Part shown: one piece after another, positions 1 to 6,875 of the stretch
Layout: each line of letters begins with the position of its first letter
How positions within the stretch are numbered: the stretch's first letter is position 1
Origin: Erysipelotrichia bacterium
Lineage (GTDB): Bacteria > Bacillota_I > Bacilli_A > Erysipelotrichales > Erysipelotrichaceae
Assembly: GCA_009916335.1 (NCBI GenBank)
Contig: SAAR01000155.1
Location: forward strand, 1 to 8,091
Direction: 5' to 3'
Length of the DNA stretch: 8,091 nt
Notes under the pieces: model-generated
Databases searched by the model: none
Seen by the model: the letters and a program-made list of their open reading frames with translations, nothing else
Told to the model about the DNA's origin: nothing
Program-made: the position numbers and the translations under genes

Positions 1-1
1 T

Positions 2-1126
2 TTATCAATAATAATGCTTATAAGTGTTGCAACTTTTTATGTTTCTGCAGCTGAAATGCCAGTAGAGGTAAGGGCAAAGGCGGCAGTGCTTATGGATTGC
101 TCCACGGGCAAGGTGCTTATGGGGATGAACGAAAATGAAAAGTTATATCCTGCATCAGTCACAAAAATAATGAGTATGTTACTTGTAACAGAGGCAATAG
201 ACAGCGGAAAAATAGCCCTGTCCGACACGATAACAGCAAGCCCTGATGCAGCATCAAAGGGCGGCTCTCAAATATGGCTCAAAGAGGGCGAAACTATGAC
301 GGTTGATGATTTGCTAAAGGCAACAGCAATCGGAAGTGCCAACGATGCTTGCACAGCATTGGCAGAACATATAGCAGGCAGTGAGGCTGGATTTGTTGTT
401 ATGATGAATGAGCGTGCACAAGAATTGGGCATGACGAACACATATTTTGAAAACTGCACAGGTCTTGATGATGCAACAACACAACACATGACAACCGCAT
501 ATGATATTGCTTTAATGTCTAAAGAGCTTATTAATCATGAACGCATAACAAATTATACAACAGTTTGGATGGATACATTGCGTGGCGGTGCTACAGAGCT
601 TGTAAATACAAATAAGCTTATTAGATTTTATCCAGGTGCAACAGGGCTTAAAACAGGAACAACAAGCAAAGCAGGTAGTTGCCTTTCAGCTACAGCAAAA
701 AAAGGAGATACACATCTTGTTGCAGTTGTTTTGGGTGCAGAAAACAGTACAGACAGGTTTGAGGGAGCAAAAGCAATGCTAAACTGGGGCTTTGCAAATT
801 ATACAACAATTAAGCCACAGATAGACCCAAGTCTTATTACAAATGTAAATATATTGCATGGCACACAAAAATCAATAATGCCAAAGATACCAGAAGCTGT
901 AAATGTATTGGTGAAAAGCAGTAAGAAAAATGAGATAAAACAAAAAGTAAATCTTGCAATAGATGTGCAGGCTCCTATTGAGAAAGGGCAGGTTCTTGGT
1001 ACTGTTGAGTTTTTGGTAGACGGGGAGAAAATAGCACAATACAATCTTACTGCAGATTGCAGTGTAGACCGCTTATCATTTGGTGATGCACTTAAAACTT
1101 TAATAAGCAGTTTAGGAAAAAAATAG
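2..1126 (+). CDS. Serine-type D-alanyl-D-alanine carboxypeptidase (PBP5/DacF-like, peptidase S11), 5'-truncated by window edge
   Basis: This penicillin-binding protein removes the terminal D-alanine from peptidoglycan pentapeptides outside the membrane. Numbering from the first ATG in the window (position 14), the three active-site motifs are present: SVTK with nucleophile S48 and K51, SAN at 108-110, and KTG at 213-215. An N-terminal peptidase S11 domain (about 17-260) is followed by a PBP5_C-like beta domain (about 270-360, with the APIEKGQVLG turn). The C-terminus RLSFGDALKTLISSLGKK could be the short amphipathic membrane anchor of the family. The frame stays open upstream of position 14 (codons from 2). 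The hydrophobic stretch LSIIMLISVATFYVSAAE is the end of a signal peptide, probably cleaved near VSA/AE, so the true start lies before the window. Firmicutes paralogues (DacA, DacB, DacF) cannot be told apart here, so no symbol is given. A stem-loop follows the TAG stop. Confidence 0.95.
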   Translation, partial: LSIIMLISVATFYVSAAEMPVEVRAKAAVLMDCSTGKVLMGMNENEKLYPASVTKIMSMLLVTEAIDSGKIALSDTITASPDAASKGGSQIWLKEGETMTVDDLLKATAIGSANDACTALAEHIAGSEAGFVVMMNERAQELGMTNTYFENCTGLDDATTQHMTTAYDIALMSKELINHERITNYTTVWMDTLRGGATELVNTNKLIRFYPGATGLKTGTTSKAGSCLSATAKKGDTHLVAVVLGAENSTDRFEGAKAMLNWGFANYTTIKPQIDPSLITNVNILHGTQKSIMPKIPEAVNVLVKSSKKNEIKQKVNLAIDVQAPIEKGQVLGTVEFLVDGEKIAQYNLTADCSVDRLSFGDALKTLISSLGKK

Positions 1127-1179
1127 ATTGTTAAAAATGCCATATGATATAAACATACAATTAAATAATAAAAAGTTAA

Positions 1180-1207
1180 AAAGAGTTGTCATGTTTGACA
1201 GCTCTTT
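1180..1207 (+). terminator. Stem-loop, probable intrinsic terminator of the carboxypeptidase gene
   Basis: AAAGAGTTGTCA (1180-1191) can pair with TGACAGCTCTTT (1196-1207) across a TGTT loop. This gives a 12-bp stem with one G-U wobble. It ends in CTCTTTATTAT, a modest T-rich tail, 53 bases after the stop codon. The next gene has its own promoter further down. The U-tract is short, so efficiency is uncertain. Confidence 0.7.
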
Positions 1208-1287
1208 ATTATGCTGTTTAGAAGATTGATGTGAAAATATTAATAATTTGTGAATAATAGCAAAATTTTCTTGTGATTTTTCTACAC

Positions 1288-1317
1288 TCGACATTATTGC
1301 TTATTAGGTTCTATAAT
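1288..1317 (+). promoter_or_regulatory. Sigma-A-type promoter for the family I.5 lipase gene
   Basis: TCGACA (1288-1293, five of six matches to TTGACA) is separated by 18 bases from a perfect TATAAT (1312-1317). Transcription would start near 1324, leaving an untranslated leader of about 75 bases before the ATG at 1400. It lies between the upstream stem-loop and the lipase gene, so the lipase is probably transcribed on its own. Confidence 0.7.
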
Positions 1318-1384
1318 AGTACAATATTTGTGCATTTGTATTTGAGTGTTTATAATGGGCTGTTTTAATAAACTTTTAAAGTGT

Positions 1385-1390
1385 GGAGGA
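1385..1390 (+). promoter_or_regulatory. Ribosome binding site fixing the lipase start at 1400
   Basis: GGAGGA lies ten bases before the ATG at 1400. The frame is also open from a GTG at 1346, but that codon has no Shine-Dalgarno sequence and would start almost at the predicted transcription start. ATG 1400 is therefore preferred. Confidence 0.8.
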
Positions 1391-1399
1391 ATTATTTCA

Positions 1400-2575
1400 A
1401 TGAAATTCAAGACAAACTATCCTTATGTAATGGTTCATGGAATGTTAGGGTTTGGGAAGGGTGTAATGCTTAACGATATTTTGCTTCCTTATTGGGGCAT
1501 GTTTGCAGGCGATTTGATGACTTATCTTAAAGGAGAAGGATTTGAGACTTATAATCCTGGAGTAGGCCCAGTGTCAAGTGCTTGGGATAGAGCTTGCGAG
1601 CTTTATGCTCAGCTTGTAGGTGGCACAGTTGACTATGGTAAAGCACATTCGGAAAAGTATGGACATAAGCGTTTTGGCAGAACATATGATAAGCCGTTGT
1701 TTGAAGGATGGGGCTCGGAAAAGAAAGTAAATCTTCTTGGACACAGCCACGGAAGTGCAACAATTCGTTTAATGGCTACTCTTATGGCACAGGGCAGTCA
1801 AGAGGAAATGGAAGTTACGGATAGGGATGACACTTCGCCTCTCTTTACTGGCGGCAAGGCTGATTGGATTTATAGCATAACTTCTATGGCGGGTGTTCAT
1901 CAGGGATCAACTCTTTTATATTCAATGAAGGGTACTTTCGATGCTGTTGAAAAGTTCACAACATATTATGCTAATTTCTCTGGGGGCAGTCTTGCAAAGT
2001 TTTGGGACTTTCAAATGGAGCATTGGGACCTTAATGGATTTGAGAATGGGCATAGCACAAAGCGTCCAATAAATAAGGAACGTCAGCGTGCAATGATTGA
2101 AAGTAAAGATAGTGTCTATTATGATGTTACACTTCAGGGTGCAAATGAAGTTAACGAAAAAATTAAGTGTCTTGAAGATACTTATTATTTTTCTTTTCCA
2201 TGTCGAAAGACAGATCAGCAACTTTTTACAAAAAAGCGTAAAGAAACACCAATGCTAACAATGCACTTGTTCTTTAGAAGTTTTTCAAGGTCAATGGGTA
2301 AGTATAGCGAGAATACAGTTAATGATATACATATTGATGAAAGATGGCTTCAAAATGATGGTTGTGTTCCAACATTTTCATCTAGACATCCTTTTGATGA
2401 ACCAACAATAGATTTATATGATGCAAAAGGAGAAATTAGAAAAGGCATTTGGCATGTTTATGATGATACAATAATGGATCATCTTCAAATTGTAGGCGGT
2501 TTCTTGCCACCAACAAGCACAGTAAAAATCCGCAAGCTTTACAGAGACCATTTGCGTATGATTAATCAACTTTAA
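1400..2575 (+). CDS. Family I.5 lipase-like alpha/beta hydrolase (Geobacillus/staphylococcal lipase type), no signal peptide
   Basis: Predicted triacylglycerol lipase/esterase of 391 residues, close to the roughly 388-residue mature Geobacillus T1/L1 lipases, which it matches from end to end by recall. Shared stretches include WDRACE-YAQLVGGTVDYG, KRFGRTY, a GSQEE segment and SPLF-GG. The catalytic triad is S116 in GHSHG (AHSQG in Geobacillus), D320 in NDGCV and H361 in DHLQ. The family zinc ligands align with D63, H83, H89 and D237. The calcium ligands do not: the Glu two residues after the catalytic His is Q363, and the later Asp aligns with F368. Known family I.5 enzymes are secreted, but this protein begins MKFKTNYPYVMVHG, straight into the first beta strand and HG oxyanion motif, with no leader. 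It is therefore probably cytoplasmic or a cell-associated esterase. The 18-residue extension from GTG 1346 is not a good signal peptide either. Substrate chain length cannot be read from the sequence. Confidence 0.88.
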   Translation: MKFKTNYPYVMVHGMLGFGKGVMLNDILLPYWGMFAGDLMTYLKGEGFETYNPGVGPVSSAWDRACELYAQLVGGTVDYGKAHSEKYGHKRFGRTYDKPLFEGWGSEKKVNLLGHSHGSATIRLMATLMAQGSQEEMEVTDRDDTSPLFTGGKADWIYSITSMAGVHQGSTLLYSMKGTFDAVEKFTTYYANFSGGSLAKFWDFQMEHWDLNGFENGHSTKRPINKERQRAMIESKDSVYYDVTLQGANEVNEKIKCLEDTYYFSFPCRKTDQQLFTKKRKETPMLTMHLFFRSFSRSMGKYSENTVNDIHIDERWLQNDGCVPTFSSRHPFDEPTIDLYDAKGEIRKGIWHVYDDTIMDHLQIVGGFLPPTSTVKIRKLYRDHLRMINQL

Positions 2576-2589
2576 TAATTAAAATAGCG

Positions 2590-2632
2590 TTTAGGTGGTA
2601 GCAAGTAGTTTTTCTACTTACTACCGCCTAAA
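2590..2632. repeat. Long inverted repeat (hairpin) after the lipase gene, without a U-tract
   Basis: Arms 2590-2608 and 2614-2632 pair over 19 positions with one G-U and one C-A mismatch around a TTTTT loop. It begins 14 bases after the lipase stop, where a terminator is expected. However, the arm is followed by A residues (AAAAAAATAA) rather than T on the plus strand, and the reverse strand has no T-run after the stem either. It may block 3' exonucleases or work with a factor; classical intrinsic termination is not supported. Confidence 0.65.
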
Positions 2633-2858
2633 AAAAATAATATACATGAAGCTAGTAAAAGAGTAATAATTTTAAAAACTATTGGTATATGTTTTAGAGT
2701 TAAGGAGAGCTGTGGGGTAAAAGTATTGTTTTGAAGGACAAGTTGTTTGAATATTCATAATTAAATAGTCTTTAAAAATAAAATCAAAAATATATAACTG
2801 GAATTATGCTTATAAATTCTTTGAGAATCTCATAAAATAAAAAGTGCATAATAAAACG

Positions 2859-2893
2859 AAATATGCAAGATATTATTAAAAACTTGCATATTT
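2859..2893 (+). repeat. Perfect 11-bp inverted repeat, weak terminator candidate
   Basis: AAATATGCAAG (2859-2869) and CTTGCATATTT (2883-2893) are exact reverse complements with a 13-base loop, and the right arm continues into a T-rich stretch (TTTTCAAATATTTTAATT). The stem has only four G-C pairs, so it is a weak terminator at best. It lies about 50 bases upstream of the candidate hisH promoter and could equally be a regulator site. Confidence 0.4.
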
Positions 2894-2939
2894 TCAAATA
2901 TTTTAATTATTACAAATTAATAATAATTTAAAAAAATCC

Positions 2940-2968
2940 TTGCTGTATAGTATAAAATATGTTAAAAT
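2940..2968 (+). promoter_or_regulatory. Candidate extended -10 promoter for the hisH-hisF-citrate synthase cluster
   Basis: TTGCTG (2940-2945) lies 17 bases from TAAAAT (2963-2968), which is preceded by TG at 2960-2961 (extended -10). The -35 matches at only three positions; the extended -10 compensates. Start would be near 2975, about 55 bases before the hisH ATG. In this AT-rich stretch, alternatives such as TATAAA at 2951 cannot be excluded. Confidence 0.5.
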
Positions 2969-3030
2969 CTTATTCAAATCTTATTATGTAATAGGTAAGA
3001 TTATAAAAATTTACAGATTATGGTGAGGCA

Positions 3031-3651
3031 ATGATTGCAATAGTTGACTATGGTGCAGGAAATTTACATAGCGTAAAAAATGCATTGGATTTTCTTGGTG
3101 CGCAAAGTGTTATAACTAACATTGAGGCAGAAATTCAGAGTGCTGATGGAGTTATTTTACCTGGGGTTGGCTCTTTTGGAGATGCTATGCAGTCAATGCA
3201 AAAAAGTGGTCTTGCAGATGTTGTAAAAAATGTTGCTACAGGTGGAAAACCGTTTCTTGGAATATGTTTAGGGCTTCAGCTTTTGTTTGAAGGCTCGCAA
3301 GAATCGCCAGATGTTAAAGGGCTTGGAGTTTTATCGGGTAAGATTTTAAAAATCCCTAATAAAGACGGTTTGAAAGTTCCGCACATGGGCTGGAATTCAC
3401 TTGAAATAACACAGCATAATGGAATATTTTCAAATATTGAGTCTAATCCATATGTTTATTTTGTTCATTCTTATTATTTGCAGGTGGAAAACGAAAGTGA
3501 TGTTGCCGCAAATACACAGTATGGAGTTCTTATAAATTCAGCAGTTCAGAAGGGCAATCTTTGTGCTGTTCAGTTTCATCCAGAAAAAAGTGGCGAAATA
3601 GGGCTTAAAATGCTTTCTAACTTTATAAATATGTGCAGGGAGGGTAGCTAA
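3031..3651 (+). CDS. hisH: Imidazole glycerol phosphate synthase, glutaminase subunit HisH
   Basis: Class I glutamine amidotransferase that releases ammonia from glutamine and passes it to HisF in the fifth step of histidine synthesis (cytoplasm). The protein has 206 residues, normal for HisH. It starts MIAIVDYGAGNLHSV, the typical HisH opening. It carries PGVGSFGDAM, the nucleophile elbow GICLGLQLLFEGS with C79, and the QFHPEKS segment giving H183 and E185, so the Cys-His-Glu triad is complete. The region before the ATG reads GGTGAGG (3022-3028); its GGTGA part matches the far end of the anti-Shine-Dalgarno pairing region at acceptable spacing. The TAA stop (3649-3651) directly abuts the hisF ATG, which supports translational coupling and equimolar assembly of the complex. 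It is the first gene of the cluster here; no other his gene precedes it. Confidence 0.97.
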   Translation: MIAIVDYGAGNLHSVKNALDFLGAQSVITNIEAEIQSADGVILPGVGSFGDAMQSMQKSGLADVVKNVATGGKPFLGICLGLQLLFEGSQESPDVKGLGVLSGKILKIPNKDGLKVPHMGWNSLEITQHNGIFSNIESNPYVYFVHSYYLQVENESDVAANTQYGVLINSAVQKGNLCAVQFHPEKSGEIGLKMLSNFINMCREGS

Positions 3652-4407
3652 ATGCATGCAAAGAGAATTATACCTTGCCTTGATGTGAAGGACGGCAGAG
3701 TGGTAAAAGGCATAAGCTTTGTTAACTTGCGTGATGCAGGTGACCCTGTAGAATGTGCAATAGCTTACAATGAAAAAGGAGCAGACGAACTTGTACTGCT
3801 TGACATAACTGCAACACATGATGGTAGAGGTACAATGATAGATATAGTAACAAAAGTTGCAAATTCGATTTTTATTCCATTCACAGTAGGTGGAGGAATT
3901 TCTAGTGTAGATGATTTTACACAAATTTTAAGAGCTGGTGCAGATAAAGTTTCGGTTAACTCTGCGGCGGTGCGTAATCCACAGCTCATAAATGATGCTG
4001 CAAAAAAGTTTGGTAGTCAGTGTGTTGTGTGTGCTATAGATGCAAAGAGAAATGATGCAGGCTGGGAAGTTTATCTTAACGGTGGCAGAATACCAACAGG
4101 CATTGACGCTGTAAAGTGGGCACAAGAGGCATACCAAAGGGGAGCGGGCGAAATATTGCTTACCAGTATGGACTGCGATGGCCAGAAGAATGGATATGAT
4201 TTAGAACTTACTAAGGCAGTTTCACAAAGCGTTGGAATACCTGTTATAGCTTCAGGTGGGGCAGGTACACTTGAGCATTTTTACGATGCATTAACTCTTG
4301 GAAGTGCGGATGCTGTTTTAGCTGCATCATTGTTTCATTTTAATGAAATACCGATAGCACAGCTAAAGCAATACCTTACACAGCGTGGGTTATCAGTAAG
4401 AAAATAG
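3652..4407 (+). CDS. hisF: Imidazole glycerol phosphate synthase, cyclase subunit HisF
   Basis: The (beta/alpha)8-barrel cyclase uses ammonia channelled from HisH to turn PRFAR into imidazole glycerol phosphate and AICAR, which links histidine to purine synthesis. It has 251 residues, the usual length. The catalytic aspartates fall at the canonical numbers: D11 in [15 protein letters not shown] and D130 in VVCAIDAKR. Phosphate-binding loops are seen at TVGGGIS and ASGGAGT, and [13 protein letters not shown] is the characteristic loop in the second half. The ATG follows the hisH stop with no gap, and GGGAGGG (3638-3644) inside the end of hisH provides the ribosome binding site. The gene is followed by citrate synthase rather than by hisI/hisE, so the his pathway is not continuous in this genome region. 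Confidence 0.98.
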   Translation: MHAKRIIPCLDVKDGRVVKGISFVNLRDAGDPVECAIAYNEKGADELVLLDITATHDGRGTMIDIVTKVANSIFIPFTVGGGISSVDDFTQILRAGADKVSVNSAAVRNPQLINDAAKKFGSQCVVCAIDAKRNDAGWEVYLNGGRIPTGIDAVKWAQEAYQRGAGEILLTSMDCDGQKNGYDLELTKAVSQSVGIPVIASGGAGTLEHFYDALTLGSADAVLAASLFHFNEIPIAQLKQYLTQRGLSVRK

Positions 4408-4444
4408 ATAAGCAATTTGTTTTTTATATATAGGAGGAATAGAT

Positions 4445-5824
4445 ATGAATGAGAGTAATGGCAATATAAACTTTTCAGAAATAACACCAGAAATAAATGT
4501 TTTAACAGAGCTTTGTCTTAAAAACAGCTCTATTGATCCAGAACTTTATCCAAAGTACGATGTAAAGAGAGGCCTGCGTGATGTTAACGGAAAAGGCGTT
4601 CTTACAGGACTTACAGAAATTTCAGAAATTATCTCAAGTAAAAATGTAGATGGTCAAAGCGTTCCGTGCGATGGCAAGCTTTTTTACAGAGGATATGATG
4701 TAGAGGATATTATAGCGGGTTCATCTGCAAGTGGTCATTTTGCATTTGAAGAGTCAACCTATTTGCTTTTGTTTGGCAAATTGCCTACAAGTCAGGAACT
4801 AGGGGAGTTTGAAAATCTTCTTTCAAAATATAGACAACTTCCAACTAGTTTTGTTCGTGATATTATTATGAAGGCACCAAGCAGAGATATGATGAATGCA
4901 CTTGCAAGAAGTGTTCTTACTTTGTATTCTTATGATGATAATGCAGATGATACAACTTTGCCAAATGTTCTTCGTCAGTGTATACAACTCATTGCATTGT
5001 TTCCACTTATTTCAGTTTACAGTTTTCAAACATACAAATATTATCATGATGGAGATAGCCTGTTTATCCATGCACCACGAGCAGATTATTCCACAGCGGA
5101 AAACATACTTCATATGTTGCGTGCAGATAGTAAGTTTACAGACCTTGAGGCAAGAGTGCTTGATATGGCTTTGGTACTTCATGCAGAGCATGGTGGCGGT
5201 AACAACTCAAGCTTCACAACCCATGTTGTAACATCATCAGGAACAGACACATATTCAGCAATTGCTGCTGCCCTTGGGTCCCTTAAAGGACCAAAACACG
5301 GTGGTGCAAACATTAAGGTTGTTCAGATGTTTGAGGATATGAAAAATAATGTAAGCAATTGGGAAGATGACAAAGAAGTTTCAGATTATCTCAAATCGTT
5401 GCTTGCAAAAGAATCTTTTGATAAAAAGGGACTTATCTATGGTATTGGCCATGCTATATATTCCGTTTCAGACCCTCGTGCAAAGATGTTCCGAGGTTTT
5501 GTCGAAAATCTTTCAAAAGAAAAGGGTCTTGAAAGCGAATTTGCCTTTTATTCTAGAGTTGAAAGATTAGCACCAGAAATTATTGCGGGTAATCGTAAAA
5601 TGTTTAAGGGCGTTAGTGCAAATGTCGATTTCTTCAGTGGATTCGCTTATTCTATGCTTGGTCTTCCAAACGAACTTTTCACACCAATTTTTGCAATGGC
5701 TCGCATATCTGGTTGGAGTGCACATAGAATGGAAGAGCTGATAAACGCAGGCAAGATTATTCGCCCTGCATATATGAGCGTTTTAGAGCAAAGAGAATAT
5801 ATTCCATTTGACCAAAGAAAATAA
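4445..5824 (+). CDS. gltA: Citrate synthase (clostridial type)
   Basis: Condenses oxaloacetate and acetyl-CoA to citrate, the entry to the oxidative branch leading to 2-oxoglutarate and glutamate. It has 459 residues, including an N-terminal extension of about 60 before the conserved FYRGYDVEDI segment. The catalytic residues are H285 (GPKHGGAN), H336 (GIGHAIYS) and D395 (NVDFFSG). Substrate-binding arginines are R345 in SDPRA and R420 in RISGW. The segment at 249-257 (HGGGNNSSF) and the GHA motif look more like mitochondrial enzymes (HEGGN, GHAV) than the bacterial HEMNAS and GHRVYK forms. A 2-methylcitrate synthase or Re-citrate synthase function is not indicated, since Re-citrate synthase belongs to a different fold. 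AGGAGG (4432-4437) sits seven bases before the ATG. The gap from hisF is only 37 bases with no terminator, so co-transcription is likely. A hairpin follows the stop. The symbol is by function; citZ is an alternative name. Confidence 0.93.
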   Translation: MNESNGNINFSEITPEINVLTELCLKNSSIDPELYPKYDVKRGLRDVNGKGVLTGLTEISEIISSKNVDGQSVPCDGKLFYRGYDVEDIIAGSSASGHFAFEESTYLLLFGKLPTSQELGEFENLLSKYRQLPTSFVRDIIMKAPSRDMMNALARSVLTLYSYDDNADDTTLPNVLRQCIQLIALFPLISVYSFQTYKYYHDGDSLFIHAPRADYSTAENILHMLRADSKFTDLEARVLDMALVLHAEHGGGNNSSFTTHVVTSSGTDTYSAIAAALGSLKGPKHGGANIKVVQMFEDMKNNVSNWEDDKEVSDYLKSLLAKESFDKKGLIYGIGHAIYSVSDPRAKMFRGFVENLSKEKGLESEFAFYSRVERLAPEIIAGNRKMFKGVSANVDFFSGFAYSMLGLPNELFTPIFAMARISGWSAHRMEELINAGKIIRPAYMSVLEQREYIPFDQRK

Positions 5825-5846
5825 CAGAATCACAGGTATCGTTAAG

Positions 5847-5896
5847 AGTGGCACCCATACTGTAGATGTTTTAATTCTACAGCATGAGGTGCTATT
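5847..5896 (+). terminator. Long imperfect hairpin after citrate synthase, probable terminator
   Basis: CTGTAGA (5860-5866) pairs with TCTACAG (5876-5882) around a nine-base loop. The stem extends outward through CAT/ATG (5856-5858 with 5884-5886) and GCACC/GGTGC (5851-5855 with 5888-5892), with one A-C mismatch and one bulged A, and a few weak pairs beyond. It starts about 22 bases after the stop. The tail TATTTCAATAG is only moderately U-rich, so it may be a weak terminator or leader structure for the next gene. Confidence 0.55.
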
Positions 5897-5965
5897 TCAA
5901 TAGTTGTAATATGCTTCATGTCGAAAAAAATAATATTTATGTTCGTATATACAGATAAACCTATT

Positions 5966-5973
5966 GAGAGAGG
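5966..5973 (+). promoter_or_regulatory. Ribosome binding site fixing the CPBP protease start at 5981
   Basis: GAGAGAGG ends seven bases before the ATG at 5981. The same frame has an earlier ATG at 5918 with no purine-rich sequence in front; the 21 residues it would add are polar at the end and unlike the family start. ATG 5981 is therefore preferred. Confidence 0.7.
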
Positions 5974-5980
5974 TTTAAAA

Positions 5981-6844
5981 ATGAACACTGAAAAGAAGCA
6001 AAGAGGAATGTTTATTGCTTTTGCATTTATATGGTCTTTTGTTTTTTGGGTTTTAAGCATAATACTTGCCACAAAAGGTAATGTTGAGCTTCTCCAAAAT
6101 GCAGATTTGTTAAAAGCTATTCTAAAAGGTACATTAGGTAGTGAACTTAGAACAATTACAATACTTAGTACCTTGGCTGGTTATGGCCCTGCGGTAGCAA
6201 CAATTTTTATTCTAATTGTATGTCCTAAAACAAGAAACTATTTTAAAAATAAGTTTAAGCTAAACACATCATATAAATATTCATTACAGATACTTGGAAT
6301 ATTTATATTAATAAGTACTGTGCCTGCCATACCTTTAGCAATGGCTAATGGTTTGAGTGGAACAACGGGATGGCCCATATCTGGCTTAGTTCTTTTGTTC
6401 TTTATATATCAGTTTATTACATCTGGTACTGAGGAACTTGGATGGAGGGGTTATCTTCTGCCGTCCATTCTAAAGGAGAAAACCCCGTGGGAATCAAGTA
6501 TCCATATAGGCGTAGTTTGGGCATTGTGGCATACACCAATAGTGCTCTATATATTTTATGTACAAGGACTGCCAATTCCGCAAATTATATTATCGTTTAT
6601 TGGCTTTATCGCTGGTACAATTGCAATGTCAGCTGTACATACATATTATTATCTAAAAACAAAGAACATATTATTTAGTATGTTTATTCATGCAGTGAGT
6701 AACACAGTTCCAATGCTCGTTGGTGCTATGGTTGCAAATTCATATAAGGTTTCTGTTGCTGTTCAGGCTTCATTATGGGTATTTGTAATAGTTATTTCAA
6801 AGAAGAATAAGGAACTATTTGATAATATCTATACAGATTTATAA
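5981..6844 (+). CDS. CPBP family intramembrane glutamic endopeptidase (CAAX protease/Abi, PF02517-like)
   Basis: Polytopic membrane protein of 287 residues with about eight hydrophobic segments (roughly 10-30, 62-81, 102-122, 131-149, 174-193, 200-218, 230-250, 255-273). All three family motifs are present: EELGWR with E151, E152 and R156; H184 in WALWHTP; and H237 and N241 in HAVSN. These residues form the intramembrane active site in Rce1-type proteases. Bacterial members process or protect against peptides such as bacteriocins in some species, but the partner is unknown here and no bacteriocin precursor or prenylated substrate is visible nearby. The gene stands alone, 156 bases after citrate synthase, with a hairpin between them. 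A clear promoter was not found, so expression by read-through is possible. Codon use resembles its neighbours. The function beyond membrane protease is not assigned. Confidence 0.9.
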   Translation: MNTEKKQRGMFIAFAFIWSFVFWVLSIILATKGNVELLQNADLLKAILKGTLGSELRTITILSTLAGYGPAVATIFILIVCPKTRNYFKNKFKLNTSYKYSLQILGIFILISTVPAIPLAMANGLSGTTGWPISGLVLLFFIYQFITSGTEELGWRGYLLPSILKEKTPWESSIHIGVVWALWHTPIVLYIFYVQGLPIPQIILSFIGFIAGTIAMSAVHTYYYLKTKNILFSMFIHAVSNTVPMLVGAMVANSYKVSVAVQASLWVFVIVISKKNKELFDNIYTDL

Positions 6845-6875
6845 ATTACTATTTATATACAACAAGGAAAGTTAA

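Larger units (their letters stand above)
2576..3030. other. AT-rich intergenic region between lipase and hisH (455 bases)
   Basis: No convincing gene was seen on either strand. It holds a long hairpin just after the lipase stop (2590-2632), a second AT-rich perfect inverted repeat (2859-2893) and a candidate promoter for hisH (2940-2968). Short open stretches, such as a 22-codon ATG frame beginning in the second repeat, lack ribosome binding sites. No T-box specifier/antiterminator signature was recognised ahead of hisH. Confidence 0.6.

Noticed and set aside
1346..1399. Upstream GTG start adding 18 residues to the lipase
   Set aside because: It has no Shine-Dalgarno sequence and lies about 20 bases after the predicted transcription start, while ATG 1400 has GGAGGA ten bases before it and matches the family's first strand.
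2862..2930. 22-codon ATG frame in the intergenic region
   Set aside because: It has no ribosome binding site, overlaps the inverted repeat, and its translation is a composition-driven I/N/Y/K-rich string.
2590..3030. Possible T-box or other amino-acid riboswitch upstream of hisH
   Set aside because: The conserved T-box sequence (AGGGTGGNACCGCG-like) is absent, and the GGTGG in the hairpin at 2590 belongs to a simple inverted repeat.
3538..4137. Minus-strand open frames across the hisH end and hisF
   Set aside because: They are shadows of well-identified genes with complete catalytic motifs; cysteine/tyrosine-rich composition is typical of antisense frames.
4896..5570. Alternative plus-strand frames inside citrate synthase
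   Set aside because: They overlap a full-length citrate synthase frame and have low-complexity, unconvincing translations without start signals.
5918..5980. Upstream ATG adding 21 residues to the CPBP protease
   Set aside because: There is no ribosome binding site before 5918; GAGAGAGG precedes ATG 5981 at good distance.
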